From Granulicella sp. (GTDB taxonomy: Bacteria; Acidobacteriota; Terriglobia; Terriglobales; Acidobacteriaceae), in contig JANXYX010000016.1 of the NCBI GenBank assembly GCA_025408425.1, positions 1-64,000 on the forward strand: a DNA stretch of 64,000 nt, read 5' to 3'. Positions 7,655 through 17,685 of the stretch are shown piece by piece (within the stretch, counting starts at the first letter, position 1; the number at the start of each line of letters is the position of its first letter). The position numbers and the translations under genes are program-made. The notes beneath the pieces were generated by a model. It was given only the letters and a program-made list of their open reading frames with translations, was not told the DNA's origin and ran no database searches.

Positions 7655-10600
7655 CTAGTCCCCAGCCACCATCTGAGGAAGTGCCTTCACCGTCGGCTTC
7701 TGTTTCAAGCCAGCGAATCGCTGACGCAGCCGGTCGAAGAACAGGTAAACCACCGGCGTCGTAAACAGCGTCAGCGCTTGCGAAACAACCAGGCCGCCCA
7801 CAATCGTGATGCCCAGCGGACGGCGCAACTCGCTGCCGGTTCCTCTGCCTAACGCCAGCGGCAGCCCACCCAGCAGCGCTGCCATCGTCGTCATCATGAT
7901 CGGACGAAACCGTAGCAGGCAAGCCTCGTAGATCGCCTCTTCTGGCGTCTTCCCATGTTCACGCTCCGCCACCAGCGCAAAGTCGATCATCATGATGGCG
8001 TTCTTCTTCACAATCCCGATCAGCAGAATGATTCCGATCATCGCAATCACGCTCAGGTCGACTTTGAACAACAGCAGCGCCACAATCGCGCCGACTCCAG
8101 CCGAAGGAAGTGTCGAAAGAATCGTCAGCGGATGGATAAAGCTCTCGTACAGGATGCCCAGCACGATATATACAGCCACCAGCGCCAGCAGGATCAGCTT
8201 CGGTTCGCTGCTAAGCGAGGCCTGAAACGCCTGTGCCGTTCCTTGGAACCCACCGCGAATCGTCGAAGGCATCCCAATCTCGACGCGCGCTTGTTCGATC
8301 GCAGCCGTCGCATCGCTCAGAGAAGAACCCGGAGTCAGGTTGAAGCTCAGCGTCGCCGCCGGGGACTGCCCCTGGTGATTCACCGATAGCGGAATCCGTT
8401 GTGCCTCGAAACGAGTTACCGCCGACAGCGGAACCTCCGCTCCCGTCGTGCTCTTCACGTAAATATTCTTCAGAGCGTCTGGGTCCTGCTGGTACTCCGG
8501 CGCAACTTCCATCACCACGTGGTACTGGTTCAATGGCCGGTACGTCGTCGAAACCTGCTTCTGTCCAAACGCATCCGATAACGTCGCGTCGATTGACAGC
8601 GGTGACACTCCCAGCCGGCTTGCCGTATCGCGATCAATCACCAACTGTGCTCGCAGACCCTTGTCCTGCTGGTCCGTCGCAATATCCTTCAGGTCGGGCA
8701 GCCTCTGCATCGCCGCCATCAGACGCGGTGACCACGTATTCAAGTCATCCAGATTGTCCGCAGTCAAAGAGTATTGATACTGCGTCGCCGACTGCCGCCC
8801 GCCAATATTCAACTCCTGCTGGGACTGTAGATACAGCTGAACCCCCGGTATTCTACCCGTCTTCGGCCGCAGACGGTTCAGGATCACCTCGGCCGAATCG
8901 CCCGTCTTCTGGCGCTCTGCATCCGGCTTCAGGAAGATGAACATGTTCCCCGAGTTGCCGCCCCCACCACCAGGACCGCCACCACCGACGAAAGCCATCA
9001 CATTCTGTACGCCCGGGTCTTCCTGCACCATCGCCGAAAGCACCTGCATCTTCTGCTTCAGCGCATTGAAGGACACGTCCTGTTGCCCGCGAATCTGTCC
9101 GCCCATGCGCCCAGTGTCCTGCTGAGGAAAGAAGCCCTTGGGAACCAGGATGTAGAGGTAGATATTCAGCACGAACGTCAGGATGGTGATCGTCAAAACC
9201 AGCCCTTGCTTCCGCAGCACCCAGCGAAGCCCGCGCTCATACTCTGCTGTCAACCACGCCAGCGCTTTCTCGCCCCAGTGGTACATCCGCCCATGCTTCC
9301 GCTTGTTATGTGCCTCAAGAAACTTCGCACTCAACATCGGAGTCGTCGTAAGCGAAACCACCAGCGACATCAGAATCGCTGCCGACAACGTGACCGCAAA
9401 CTCGCGGAACAGCCGGCCCACAATCCCACCCATCAACAAAATTGGAATGAACACCGCAATCAGCGACGTGCTCATCGACAGTACAGTAAACCCGATCTCC
9501 TTCGACCCCACCATCGCGGCTTCGAATGGAGTCATCCCAGCTTCAAGATGCCGGCTGATGTTTTCAATCACTACAATCGCATCGTCCACCACGAAGCCCG
9601 TCGAGATCGTCAGAGCCATCAGGCTCAGATTGTCCAGCGTGTACCCCAGCAGGTACATAATGCCGAACGTGCCCAGCAGACTCAAAGGTACCGAAACGCT
9701 GGGAATAAGAGTCGATCGAACCTCCCGCAGAAACACGAACACCACCATGATCACCAGCACAATCGAGATGATCAGCGTCCTCGTCACGTCCCGCACGGAC
9801 GCTCGAATCGTCGTCGTCCGATCCAACGCAATACCAATCTTGATCGCGGGGGAGACCGATGCCCGCAACGTGGGCAGCATCGCCTTCACGTTATCCACCG
9901 TGCTGATCACATTCGCGCCCGGCGACTTGAAGATGATCATTAGAATTGCAGGCTTTCCGTTGAACATTCCACCCGTATGAATGTCTTCGACGGAATCCAC
10001 TACATTAGCCACATCCTGAATCCGCACGACCCCATGGGCCGCGCTGGGCGAGCCCTGCGCCGCAGTCTTTCGCGCCGTCTGGGTACTAGGCGTAGTGCTG
10101 GAGATGCCGCTCGCCACTGCCGCCGGAACTCCCGTACTGCCCGTTGCCGCACTCACTGGTCCTTTATCGGTTGCAATAATCAGCGGAGCGTACGCCGCCG
10201 CTCCAGAGAGCTGATCCGTAGCGCTGATACTCCAGCGCTGCCGCTCATCCATCAGGTAGCCCTTCGGCTGATTCACATTCGCCTGGCCAATCACAGCCCG
10301 CAGCGCTTCCAGGCCAATTCCATATGCCGCCAGTTGCGTCGGATTCGCCTCAACCCGCACCGCCGGCTTCGCGCTTCCACCTGCAAATACCTGTCCTACG
10401 CCCGGCACCTGGGCGATCTTCTGCGCCAGCACACTATCCGCCGCGTCATACAACTGCGGAACGCTCATCGTGTCCGAGGTCAGCGCCAGAATCATGATCG
10501 GAGCATCCGAAGGATTGATCTTCCGGTATGTAGGATTGGACGGTAAATTCGCTGGCAGCTGGCTCCGCGCCGCATTGATCGCAGCCTGCACATCGCGAGC

Positions 10601-10933
10601 CGCTCCATTCACATCCCGGCTCAGGTCGAACTGCATCGTAATCGAGGCGCTGCCCGTCGACGACGACGACGTCATCTGGTTGATCCCGGCAATCTTGCTG
10701 AACTGCCGCTCCAGCGGAGTGGCCACAGCAGATGCCATCGTCTCCGGGTCGGCTCCAGGCAGACCCGCGCCCACAGCGATCACCGGATACTCCACCTGCG
10801 GCAAACTTGCTACAGGCAGAAGAAAATAAGCCACGACGCCAGACATGATCACAGCCACAGACAGCAGAAATGTAGCGACCGGCCGCTTGATGAACGGTGC
10901 TGAAAAATGTACGCCTTTGACGTCGATGGCCAT
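7655..10933 (-). CDS. RND multidrug efflux permease, MdtC/AcrB type
   Basis: This 1092-residue HAE1-family inner-membrane pump protein starts with a cytoplasmic helix and TM1 (FIKRPVATFLLSVAVIM). The proton-relay Asp pair is in [15 protein letters not shown], and the second half repeats the fold, ending in [15 protein letters not shown] and [10 protein letters not shown]. It is the last gene of a three-gene operon. Its ATG shares one base with the TAA of the preceding permease (TAATG), implying translational coupling. Together with that paralogue it would form a heteromeric MdtBC-like pump. Compared with the paralogue it has an extra Ala/Ser/Thr-rich stretch of about 43 residues (about 259-301) and a Gly-rich loop (GGGGPGGGGG). 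Substrates cannot be predicted. Confidence 0.93.
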   Translation of the reverse strand: MAIDVKGVHFSAPFIKRPVATFLLSVAVIMSGVVAYFLLPVASLPQVEYPVIAVGAGLPGADPETMASAVATPLERQFSKIAGINQMTSSSSTGSASITMQFDLSRDVNGAARDVQAAINAARSQLPANLPSNPTYRKINPSDAPIMILALTSDTMSVPQLYDAADSVLAQKIAQVPGVGQVFAGGSAKPAVRVEANPTQLAAYGIGLEALRAVIGQANVNQPKGYLMDERQRWSISATDQLSGAAAYAPLIIATDKGPVSAATGSTGVPAAVASGISSTTPSTQTARKTAAQGSPSAAHGVVRIQDVANVVDSVEDIHTGGMFNGKPAILMIIFKSPGANVISTVDNVKAMLPTLRASVSPAIKIGIALDRTTTIRASVRDVTRTLIISIVLVIMVVFVFLREVRSTLIPSVSVPLSLLGTFGIMYLLGYTLDNLSLMALTISTGFVVDDAIVVIENISRHLEAGMTPFEAAMVGSKEIGFTVLSMSTSLIAVFIPILLMGGIVGRLFREFAVTLSAAILMSLVVSLTTTPMLSAKFLEAHNKRKHGRMYHWGEKALAWLTAEYERGLRWVLRKQGLVLTITILTFVLNIYLYILVPKGFFPQQDTGRMGGQIRGQQDVSFNALKQKMQVLSAMVQEDPGVQNVMAFVGGGGPGGGGGNSGNMFIFLKPDAERQKTGDSAEVILNRLRPKTGRIPGVQLYLQSQQELNIGGRQSATQYQYSLTADNLDDLNTWSPRLMAAMQRLPDLKDIATDQQDKGLRAQLVIDRDTASRLGVSPLSIDATLSDAFGQKQVSTTYRPLNQYHVVMEVAPEYQQDPDALKNIYVKSTTGAEVPLSAVTRFEAQRIPLSVNHQGQSPAATLSFNLTPGSSLSDATAAIEQARVEIGMPSTIRGGFQGTAQAFQASLSSEPKLILLALVAVYIVLGILYESFIHPLTILSTLPSAGVGAIVALLLFKVDLSVIAMIGIILLIGIVKKNAIMMIDFALVAEREHGKTPEEAIYEACLLRFRPIMMTTMAALLGGLPLALGRGTGSELRRPLGITIVGGLVVSQALTLFTTPVVYLFFDRLRQRFAGLKQKPTVKALPQMVAGD

Positions 10934-13900
10934 TAGTCTGCACTCACTGAAAGTTCATGCTCGCGATACTCCGCCTCGGACTCGGCCGTATGGAAGAACC
11001 TGCGTCCAATCCGGTCGAAGAACAGATACACCACAGGCGTCGTGTACAGCGTCAGTATCTGCGAAACAATCAAGCCGCCCACAATTGTGATGCCCAGTGG
11101 CCGGCGCAACTCGCTGCCTGTACCCGTCCCCAGAGCCAGCGGAACGCCGCCCAGCAACGCTGCCATCGTCGTCATCATGATCGGCCGAAACCGCAGCAGG
11201 CACGCCTGGTAGATCGCTTCCTCCGGCTCCATCCCATGATCGCGCTCTGCCTCCAGCGCGAAGTCGATCATCATGATCGCGTTCTTCTTCACGATTCCGA
11301 TCAACAGAATGATGCCGATCAGCGCAATCACACTCAGATCCACGTGGAACAGGATCAACGCCAGAATCGCACCCACACCCGCCGAAGGCAGCGTCGACAA
11401 AATCGTGATCGGATGGATATAGCTCTCGTACAACACTCCCAGCACGATATAAACCACGATCAGCGCAGCAAGAATCAGCAACGGCTCGTTCGACAGCGAC
11501 GCTTCAAACGATGCCGCCGATCCCTGGAACTGCGCGTTCACGCTCACCGGCATGTTCAACTCTTGCTTCGCCTTGTTCACAGCCGCAACCGCATCGCCGA
11601 TCGACTTGCCCGGTGCAAGGTTAAAAGAAATCGTCGTCACCGGAAACTGCCCTTGATGATTCAACGCTAACGGTGTCTGCTGTAGCTCGAAGTGCGTGAA
11701 GGTCGAGAGCGGTACCTGCATCCCGTTGGAGCTCTTCACGTAAATATTGTCGAGTGATCCAGGGTTGCGCTGGAACCGTGGTGCCACTTCCAGCACGACG
11801 TGGTACTGGTTCCGTTGCGTGAAGATCGTCGAAACCTGGCGTTGCCCAAACGCATCGTTTAGCGTGTCATCAATATTCTGCGGAGTAACCCCAAGACGTG
11901 CAGCCGTATCCCGATCGATCACCAGGTTCGCATTCAACCCGTTCAATTGTTGATCGCTTGCCACGTCCGTCAAAATCGGTATCTGCTTCAGCTTCGCAAT
12001 CAGCTTGTCAGCCCATATCGCCAGTTCTTCCTGGCTCGCATCCTCGACCGAGTACTGGTACTGCGTCCGGCTCACACGATCTTCCACCGTCAAGTCCTGT
12101 AACGGCTGCAGAAAGCATTGAATCCCATTGATCTGCGCAACCTTTGGCCCCAGTCGCTGAATCACCTCGGACGCCGTCGTCGTGCGCGTCTCGCGGTCCT
12201 TCAGATTGATCTGGATGCGGCCGCTGTTCAGCGTCATATTCGTTCCGTCGATTCCGATGAACGACGAGACGCTCTCAACATCAGGATCCTCCAGAATGAT
12301 CTTTGCTAACTCCTGCTGCCGATCTCCCATTGCAGAAAAGCTGATCGTCTCCGGCGCCTCAGTAATGCCCAGCAGCACGCCCGTATCCTGCACAGGAAAG
12401 AAGCCCTTCGGAACGATGACGTAAAGAAATATCGTCAACACAAATGTCCCCAGCGTCACCAGTAGCGTCATGGTCTGATGCCGCAATACAAATCGCACGC
12501 CGCCAGCATATTTAGCGATCACATACTTGAAGAACTCTTCGCTCTTCTTGTAGAAAACATTCTGCTCATTCTCTGGCTTGTGTTTTAGCAGCTTCGCCGC
12601 CATCATCGGCGTCAGTGTCAGCGATACAAAAGCAGAAACCAGAATTGTAACCGCAAGAGTTACAGCAAACTCACGGAACAGCCGTCCGACAATATCGCCC
12701 ATGAACAGCAGCGGTATCAGCACCGCAATCAGCGAAACCGTCAACGACACAATCGTGAAGCCGATCTGCTCCGAGCCCTTCAGCGCAGCTTCCAGCGGCG
12801 AGTCGCCCTCTTCCAGGTAGCGAGAGATGTTCTCGATCATCACGATCGCGTCATCCACCACAAATCCAGTCGAAATCGTCAGCGCCATCAGGCTCAGATT
12901 GTTCAGGCTGTACCCCAGCAGGTACATAATCCCAAACGTGCCCACAATCGAAAGTGGCACCGCCACCGACGGAATGATCGTCGCAGCAATCGACCGCAGG
13001 AACAGGAAGATCACCATGACGACCAGCGCAATCGTAAGAATCAGTGAGAACTGCACATCCTTCACCGATGCCCGAATCGTATTCGTCCGGTCGGTCAGAA
13101 CCTCCAGCCTCACACTCGCCGGCAGGGAAGTACGCAGTTGCGGCAGCAGAGCGTTTACCTCGTCCACCACACCAATGATGTTCGCGCCCGGTTGCCGCTG
13201 GATGTTCACAATCACTGCCGGCTTCAACATCACATCCCGCGCCGGAATCTCCTTGCCATCCTTGCCCATTGTCGCCGGCTTGGCAGCCGTTCCCATCCAC
13301 GCGGCTTGATACAGATTCTCTGAGCTGTCGACCGCATTCGCCACATCGGACAACCGCACCGGCGCTCCATTCCGGTAAGCGATAATCACTTTGTTGTAGT
13401 CCGCGCTCGACAGCAACTGATCGTTCGCGCCAATCGTGTAGGCCTGCGTCCTGCCGCTCAGGCTTCCCTTGGCCTGGTCCACGTTCGCCGTCCCCAGCGA
13501 AGACCGCAGATCCTCCAGGCTCAGCCCATAGTTTGCCAGCGCAGTCGGGTTTGCCTGGATGCGCACCGCAGGCTTCTGTCCCCCCGCAATCGATACCAGG
13601 CCCACGCCCGATAGCTGAGAGATCTTCTGCGCCATCAGCGTGTCTGCCAGATCCTCTACCTTCGAGAGTTCCAGTGTCTCGCTCGTCAGCGCCAGCGTCA
13701 TAATCGGAGCATCCGCCGGATTTACCTTGCTGTACACCGGTGGATTCGGCAGGTCCTTTGGCAAATAGCTCGTCGCCGCATTGATCGCGGCCTGCACATC
13801 CTGCTGCGCGATATCAATGCTGTCTTCCAGAGAGAACTGCAGCGTAATCACGCTGCCGCCGCCAGAACTCGTCGACGTCATCTGGCTCAATCCCGGTATC

Positions 13901-14118
13901 TGCCCAAACTGACGCTCCAGCGGCGACGCCACTGACGACGCCATCACCTCAGGGCTCGCACCCGGATAAAACGTCATCACCTGAATCGTTGGATAGTCCA
14001 CTTGCGGCAGCGCCGATACCGGCAACTGCTCATACGCGACAAACCCGGCAAGCAAAATGGCCACCATCAAAAGCGAGGTGGCCACCGGCCGAAGAATAAA
14101 TGGCCTTGACGGGCTCAT
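10933..14118 (-). CDS. RND multidrug efflux permease, MdtB/AcrB type
   Basis: This 1061-residue RND permease is paralogous to the next gene and closely similar in motifs: [19 protein letters not shown] (TM1), [15 protein letters not shown] (proton-relay Asp pair) and [15 protein letters not shown]. It uses the proton gradient to extrude drugs, bile-like compounds or other amphiphiles through a periplasmic adaptor and an outer-membrane channel. Its start overlaps the adaptor stop by four bases (ATGA) and its stop overlaps the next permease start, so all three genes are translationally linked. An extra loop (about residues 266-285, with [14 protein letters not shown]) is not shared with the paralogue. 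No TolC-type channel gene is nearby. Confidence 0.93.
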   Translation of the reverse strand: MSPSRPFILRPVATSLLMVAILLAGFVAYEQLPVSALPQVDYPTIQVMTFYPGASPEVMASSVASPLERQFGQIPGLSQMTSTSSGGGSVITLQFSLEDSIDIAQQDVQAAINAATSYLPKDLPNPPVYSKVNPADAPIMTLALTSETLELSKVEDLADTLMAQKISQLSGVGLVSIAGGQKPAVRIQANPTALANYGLSLEDLRSSLGTANVDQAKGSLSGRTQAYTIGANDQLLSSADYNKVIIAYRNGAPVRLSDVANAVDSSENLYQAAWMGTAAKPATMGKDGKEIPARDVMLKPAVIVNIQRQPGANIIGVVDEVNALLPQLRTSLPASVRLEVLTDRTNTIRASVKDVQFSLILTIALVVMVIFLFLRSIAATIIPSVAVPLSIVGTFGIMYLLGYSLNNLSLMALTISTGFVVDDAIVMIENISRYLEEGDSPLEAALKGSEQIGFTIVSLTVSLIAVLIPLLFMGDIVGRLFREFAVTLAVTILVSAFVSLTLTPMMAAKLLKHKPENEQNVFYKKSEEFFKYVIAKYAGGVRFVLRHQTMTLLVTLGTFVLTIFLYVIVPKGFFPVQDTGVLLGITEAPETISFSAMGDRQQELAKIILEDPDVESVSSFIGIDGTNMTLNSGRIQINLKDRETRTTTASEVIQRLGPKVAQINGIQCFLQPLQDLTVEDRVSRTQYQYSVEDASQEELAIWADKLIAKLKQIPILTDVASDQQLNGLNANLVIDRDTAARLGVTPQNIDDTLNDAFGQRQVSTIFTQRNQYHVVLEVAPRFQRNPGSLDNIYVKSSNGMQVPLSTFTHFELQQTPLALNHQGQFPVTTISFNLAPGKSIGDAVAAVNKAKQELNMPVSVNAQFQGSAASFEASLSNEPLLILAALIVVYIVLGVLYESYIHPITILSTLPSAGVGAILALILFHVDLSVIALIGIILLIGIVKKNAIMMIDFALEAERDHGMEPEEAIYQACLLRFRPIMMTTMAALLGGVPLALGTGTGSELRRPLGITIVGGLIVSQILTLYTTPVVYLFFDRIGRRFFHTAESEAEYREHELSVSAD

Positions 14119-15620
14119 GGACGTGTCTCCTGCGTTCCGTTCTGTCGCTTACCTGTGTGGGCCGCCGGATTCCCGGTTTGATCCCTCGCCCCGCGGCCCG
14201 CTCTCGGGCCGCTGCCTGGCGTCGAATTTGCCGGCGCCGCATTTACCGTGCGCGGAATCACCTTCGACCCGTCGCGCAGCTTCTCCTGCCCATCCACCAC
14301 AATCTGTTCTCCCACCTTCACTCCGTCCAGCAGAATCACCTGAGAACCTTCCGTCAGGTCCACCTTCACCTGGCGTGCCTCCACAAAGTACGCAGGTCCA
14401 TTCTGCTTACCGGGGCCTTCCGTCTTCGCCGGCGCGCTCGCGCGGCCCGCTCCGTTTGCCCTCTGGTCTGCTGGTGCCTGTCCCGGACTCACCACATACA
14501 CGAAGCTCCCCTGCGACCCTGTCTGCAGCGCTGCCGCCGGAATCACAATCGCATTCAGACGGTCCTGCAGAATCAGCCGTATATTCACAAACTGGTTAGG
14601 AAACAACGCCCCATCTTTATTGTCGAAGACCGCTTTCACCTTCACCGTTCCTGTAGTCGTATCGATCTGGTTGTCGACCGTCAGCAGGCTCCCACTTGCC
14701 AGGTGCGTCGTCTGCGACCGGTCATACGCCTCGACCGCTAGCTTCTTCCCGTTCCGTGTCAGACCCAGCACCTGCGGCAACTGGTCTTCAGGCAAAGTAA
14801 ATATCACCGTAATCGGCTGTAGTTGCGTGATCACCAGCAGCCCCGTCGCATCCGATGCATGCACAATATTGCCCGGATCCACCTGCCGCAAACCCACCAT
14901 GCCATCGATCGGTGATGTGATCCGCGTGTACGCCAGGTTGACCTTCGCCGCCTGAATCGCAGCCTCGTCGGCCGCAATCGATCCCTGTGCCTGACCCGCA
15001 CCTGAAATCTGCGACTGCTGGCTCTCTTTCGACACCACGCCAGCCTGATAGAGTGCCGTATACCGTGTCGCTTGCGCCGCTGCATTTGCGGCGGTTGCCT
15101 GATCTTTTGCCAACGTTCCTTCGGCCTGTGCCACCGCAGCCTCATAAGGCCGGGGATCAATCTGCAACAGCAGCTGACCCTTTCTCACTGCCTGGCCTTC
15201 ACGCACATTCACCTGCAGCAACTGTCCATCCACGCGTGGCTTGATGGTCACTGTGTTGTAAGCCGTCACCGTGCCCAGCGCAGTCAGGTAGATCGGCATC
15301 GTCCTCTGCAGTACCGGTTGCACCATCACAGGAATCGCACGGTCCGCCGATGCAGACATCTTCGCGCTCAGTGCGTCTTGTTCAGCCTGATTGGCGCGGA
15401 TCTTCCACACCGCCCCACCAACTGCTAGCAGAACCACCAGCATCACTATCCACTTCCGCGCCGAAGACCCCTTGGGCTCCTCGGGCGTTGGCAATGCCTT
15501 CTGTTGCTCTGATGCTGGCACTGCTGGTTTGGGCTCGTGCTCGGTCAACTGTACGGACGACATGGGTGCTTTCACCGTTTCTGTAAGCTCTTGGATGTAG
15601 ATATTGGGGGCGTCTGACAT
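14115..15620 (-). CDS. RND efflux periplasmic adaptor (membrane fusion protein), MdtA type
   Basis: This 501-residue adaptor links RND permeases to an outer-membrane channel. It has an N-terminal cytoplasmic tail of about 50 residues, one membrane anchor ([16 protein letters not shown]), then the hairpin/lipoyl and beta-barrel domains ([40 protein letters not shown]). The C-terminal half has a Gly/Ala/Lys-rich loop (about residues 390-415) and a disordered tail rich in Ala, Gly and Pro. It is the first gene of the operon and its ATGA end overlaps the first permease. The long N-terminal tail is unusual for MdtA. A later start is possible but I see no better ribosome binding site. Confidence 0.9.
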   Translation of the reverse strand: MSDAPNIYIQELTETVKAPMSSVQLTEHEPKPAVPASEQQKALPTPEEPKGSSARKWIVMLVVLLAVGGAVWKIRANQAEQDALSAKMSASADRAIPVMVQPVLQRTMPIYLTALGTVTAYNTVTIKPRVDGQLLQVNVREGQAVRKGQLLLQIDPRPYEAAVAQAEGTLAKDQATAANAAAQATRYTALYQAGVVSKESQQSQISGAGQAQGSIAADEAAIQAAKVNLAYTRITSPIDGMVGLRQVDPGNIVHASDATGLLVITQLQPITVIFTLPEDQLPQVLGLTRNGKKLAVEAYDRSQTTHLASGSLLTVDNQIDTTTGTVKVKAVFDNKDGALFPNQFVNIRLILQDRLNAIVIPAAALQTGSQGSFVYVVSPGQAPADQRANGAGRASAPAKTEGPGKQNGPAYFVEARQVKVDLTEGSQVILLDGVKVGEQIVVDGQEKLRDGSKVIPRTVNAAPANSTPGSGPRAGRGARDQTGNPAAHTGKRQNGTQETRP

Positions 15621-15755
15621 TTACGCCAATTACCCCACAATAAATGATAATGACGTTACTCGCCCCACTAAGGTTTCGGCTAATCGTCTCGCGAGCCAGG
15701 AAACTCGATCAGATTCATCTAAATGTAAGATTGCCGTCTAGGAAGGATTCTGCTT

Positions 15756-17246
15756 TTGCCAACTTCGGTTGCCTCGCCACAGAACGACACGCGCCTCCCG
15801 CTCTGCGTCGACCTTGACGGCACGCTGGTCAAATCCGACACCCTATACGACTCCACTCTGGTCCTCGCCCGTCAGCGTCCAGCCGACCTGCTCCGTCTTC
15901 CCGGCTGGCTCCTGCAGGGCAAAGCCGCACTCAAGCAGCACATCGCCTCTGCAGTCACGCTGGACGTCACCCACCTCCCCTATAACCGCGAACTCCTTCA
16001 GTATCTTCAGCAGCAGCACGCCATCGGACGGCCCATCTATCTCGCCACCGCCGCCGATGCCGATACCGCCCAGCGCGTCTCCAATCACCTCGGACTCTTC
16101 ACCGGCATCCTCGCCTCCGACGGAGCACTCAACCTCGCCGGACACAACAAGTTAGCCGCCTTCCGCCAGCAGTTCGGAGACAACTTCGCCTACATCGGCA
16201 ACGCTCTGCCCGATCTTCCCCTGCTCCAGAACTGCCAGCAGCCCATGGTCGCCAACCCCACTGCTGGCCTCCGCGCCGCTCTCCGCTCTGCCCGCATCAC
16301 CCCCGTCCGCACTTTCAAGGAGCAGGCCACTCCTCTCCGCGCCTGGCTCAAAGCCCTCCGCATCCACCAGTGGGCCAAGAACACCCTTATCTTCCTGCCT
16401 CTCCTTCTCGCTCATGCATGGGCCCCGGCGCTCTTGGCCGCCACCGCCGTCGCCTTCCTTAGCTTCGGCCTCTGCGCCTCTGCAACCTACATCGTCAACG
16501 ACCTGCTCGACCTCGAAGCAGACCGGCAGCACCCCCACAAGCGCCGCCGCCCCTTCGCCTCAGGAGACCTCTCCGCCCTCACCGGAGTCGCCGTAGTCCT
16601 CTTATTCCTTGCCGCCTCGCTCGTCCTCGCCCTCCTGCTGCCGCGCGTTGTCGCCACCATCTCACCCAGCCTTGCCCTCATCAACCCGTATAAATTCGTC
16701 CAGTGGCTCGGCATCTACCTCTTCACCACCCTCGCCTACTCCCTACGCCTCAAACGCACCGTCCTCGTGGACGTCATCGTTCTCTCCGGCCTCTACACCA
16801 TCCGCATCCTCGCCGGTGCCACCGCTACCGGAGTAGCCGTCTCCACTTGGCTCGGCGGCTTCAGCATCTTCTTCTTCCTCTCCCTCGCCTTCGTCAAACG
16901 ATTCTCTGAGCTCGAAAGCCTCCGCGAGCGTGGTGGTGCCTCCATCAGCGGTCGCGGATACCACGTCGCAGACATCGAGCAACTCCGCAGCTTCGGAACC
17001 GCCAGCGCCTACGCCAGCGTCGTCGTCCTCACCCTCTACATCTCCAACCTCGACGCCGCCCAACTCTACAGCCACACCAAGCGCCTCTGGCTCCTCGTGC
17101 CCGTCCTCCTCCTCTGGCTCAGCCGTCTCTGGCTCCTCGCCTCCCGCGGCCAGCTCGACGAGGATCCCGTCGTCTACGCCATCACCGACCGCCGCTCCCT
17201 CCTTCTCGGCCTCCTCGTCGTCATCATCGTCCTAATCTCCCTCTAA
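15756..17246 (+). CDS. HAD hydrolase-UbiA prenyltransferase fusion
   Basis: The 496-residue protein has an N-terminal HAD-like phosphatase domain (about residues 10-185, CVDLDGTLVKSD with nucleophile Asp19 and acid Asp21). The C-terminal part is a UbiA-type membrane prenyltransferase domain. Its first Asp-rich motif is NDLLDLEADRQHPHKRRRP and its second region is YSLRLKRTVLVDVIVL. The HPHKRRRP pattern resembles decaprenyl-phosphate phosphoribosyltransferases rather than quinone UbiA enzymes. The fusion could transfer phosphoribose to a polyprenyl phosphate and then remove the 5-phosphate. It starts at TTG 15756 after AGGAAGGA, and hicA follows 31 bases later. See the DprE1/DprE2-like pair at 43417-45542. 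Substrate assignment is inference. Confidence 0.82.
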   Translation: MPTSVASPQNDTRLPLCVDLDGTLVKSDTLYDSTLVLARQRPADLLRLPGWLLQGKAALKQHIASAVTLDVTHLPYNRELLQYLQQQHAIGRPIYLATAADADTAQRVSNHLGLFTGILASDGALNLAGHNKLAAFRQQFGDNFAYIGNALPDLPLLQNCQQPMVANPTAGLRAALRSARITPVRTFKEQATPLRAWLKALRIHQWAKNTLIFLPLLLAHAWAPALLAATAVAFLSFGLCASATYIVNDLLDLEADRQHPHKRRRPFASGDLSALTGVAVVLLFLAASLVLALLLPRVVATISPSLALINPYKFVQWLGIYLFTTLAYSLRLKRTVLVDVIVLSGLYTIRILAGATATGVAVSTWLGGFSIFFFLSLAFVKRFSELESLRERGGASISGRGYHVADIEQLRSFGTASAYASVVVLTLYISNLDAAQLYSHTKRLWLLVPVLLLWLSRLWLLASRGQLDEDPVVYAITDRRSLLLGLLVVIIVLISL

Positions 17247-17277
17247 TCCCTGCGATACACTGAAAAGGAATAAAATA

Positions 17278-17466
17278 TTGAAGACGCGAGATATCCTGCG
17301 CCTCATCCACGAAGACGGTTGGTATCAGGTCGCTCAACGCGGAAGCCATCGACAGTTTAAACATCCTTCGAAGCCCGGCAGAGTAACCATCGCCGGACAC
17401 CCGTCCGATGAAATGGATGAAGGCACCCGCAAAAGCATCTTCAAGCAAGCAGGGATAAAGCCATGA
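17278..17466 (+). CDS. hicA: HicA-type mRNA interferase toxin
   Basis: This 62-residue protein has the double-stranded RNA-binding-like fold of HicA toxins. The conserved catalytic His is in RGSHRQFKHP, followed by RVTIAGHPSDEM and a C-terminal helix ending IFKQAGIKP. HicA cleaves mRNA when not held by HicB. It starts at TTG 17278 after AAAAGGAA at good spacing. Its stop overlaps the hicB start (ATGA). The module sits between a UbiA fusion gene and pheS, all on the same strand with very short gaps. Confidence 0.9.
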   Translation: MKTRDILRLIHEDGWYQVAQRGSHRQFKHPSKPGRVTIAGHPSDEMDEGTRKSIFKQAGIKP

Positions 17467-17678
17467 AAGAGTATGCCGTCATCTTCGAGAAGACCACCAC
17501 CGGCTGGAGTGCTTACGTCCCTGACCTACCCGGCCTCGGTGTCGCTGGTCCAACCTACGAAGCCACCGAACAACTCCTCCGCGAGGGCATCATCTTTCAC
17601 ATCGAAGGTCTACTCGCCGACGGCGAAACCATCCCCGAACCCACAACCCGCGTAGCCCGCATGCCAATTTCAGCCTAA
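17463..17678 (+). CDS. hicB: HicB-type antitoxin (short form)
   Basis: The 71-residue protein shows the RNase-H-like HicB/UPF0150 fold: YAVIFEKTTTGWSAYVPDLPG, then the AxxTYEATEQLLREGIxxHIEGL-type helix. It should bind and neutralise HicA. It is at the short end for HicB and has no visible C-terminal Arc- or HTH-type DNA-binding domain, so autoregulation by direct DNA binding is doubtful. It overlaps hicA by four bases and ends 7 bases before pheS, so toxin, antitoxin and an essential tRNA synthetase gene are probably co-transcribed. Confidence 0.88.
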   Translation: MKEYAVIFEKTTTGWSAYVPDLPGLGVAGPTYEATEQLLREGIIFHIEGLLADGETIPEPTTRVARMPISA

Positions 17679-17685
17679 ATAAAAC

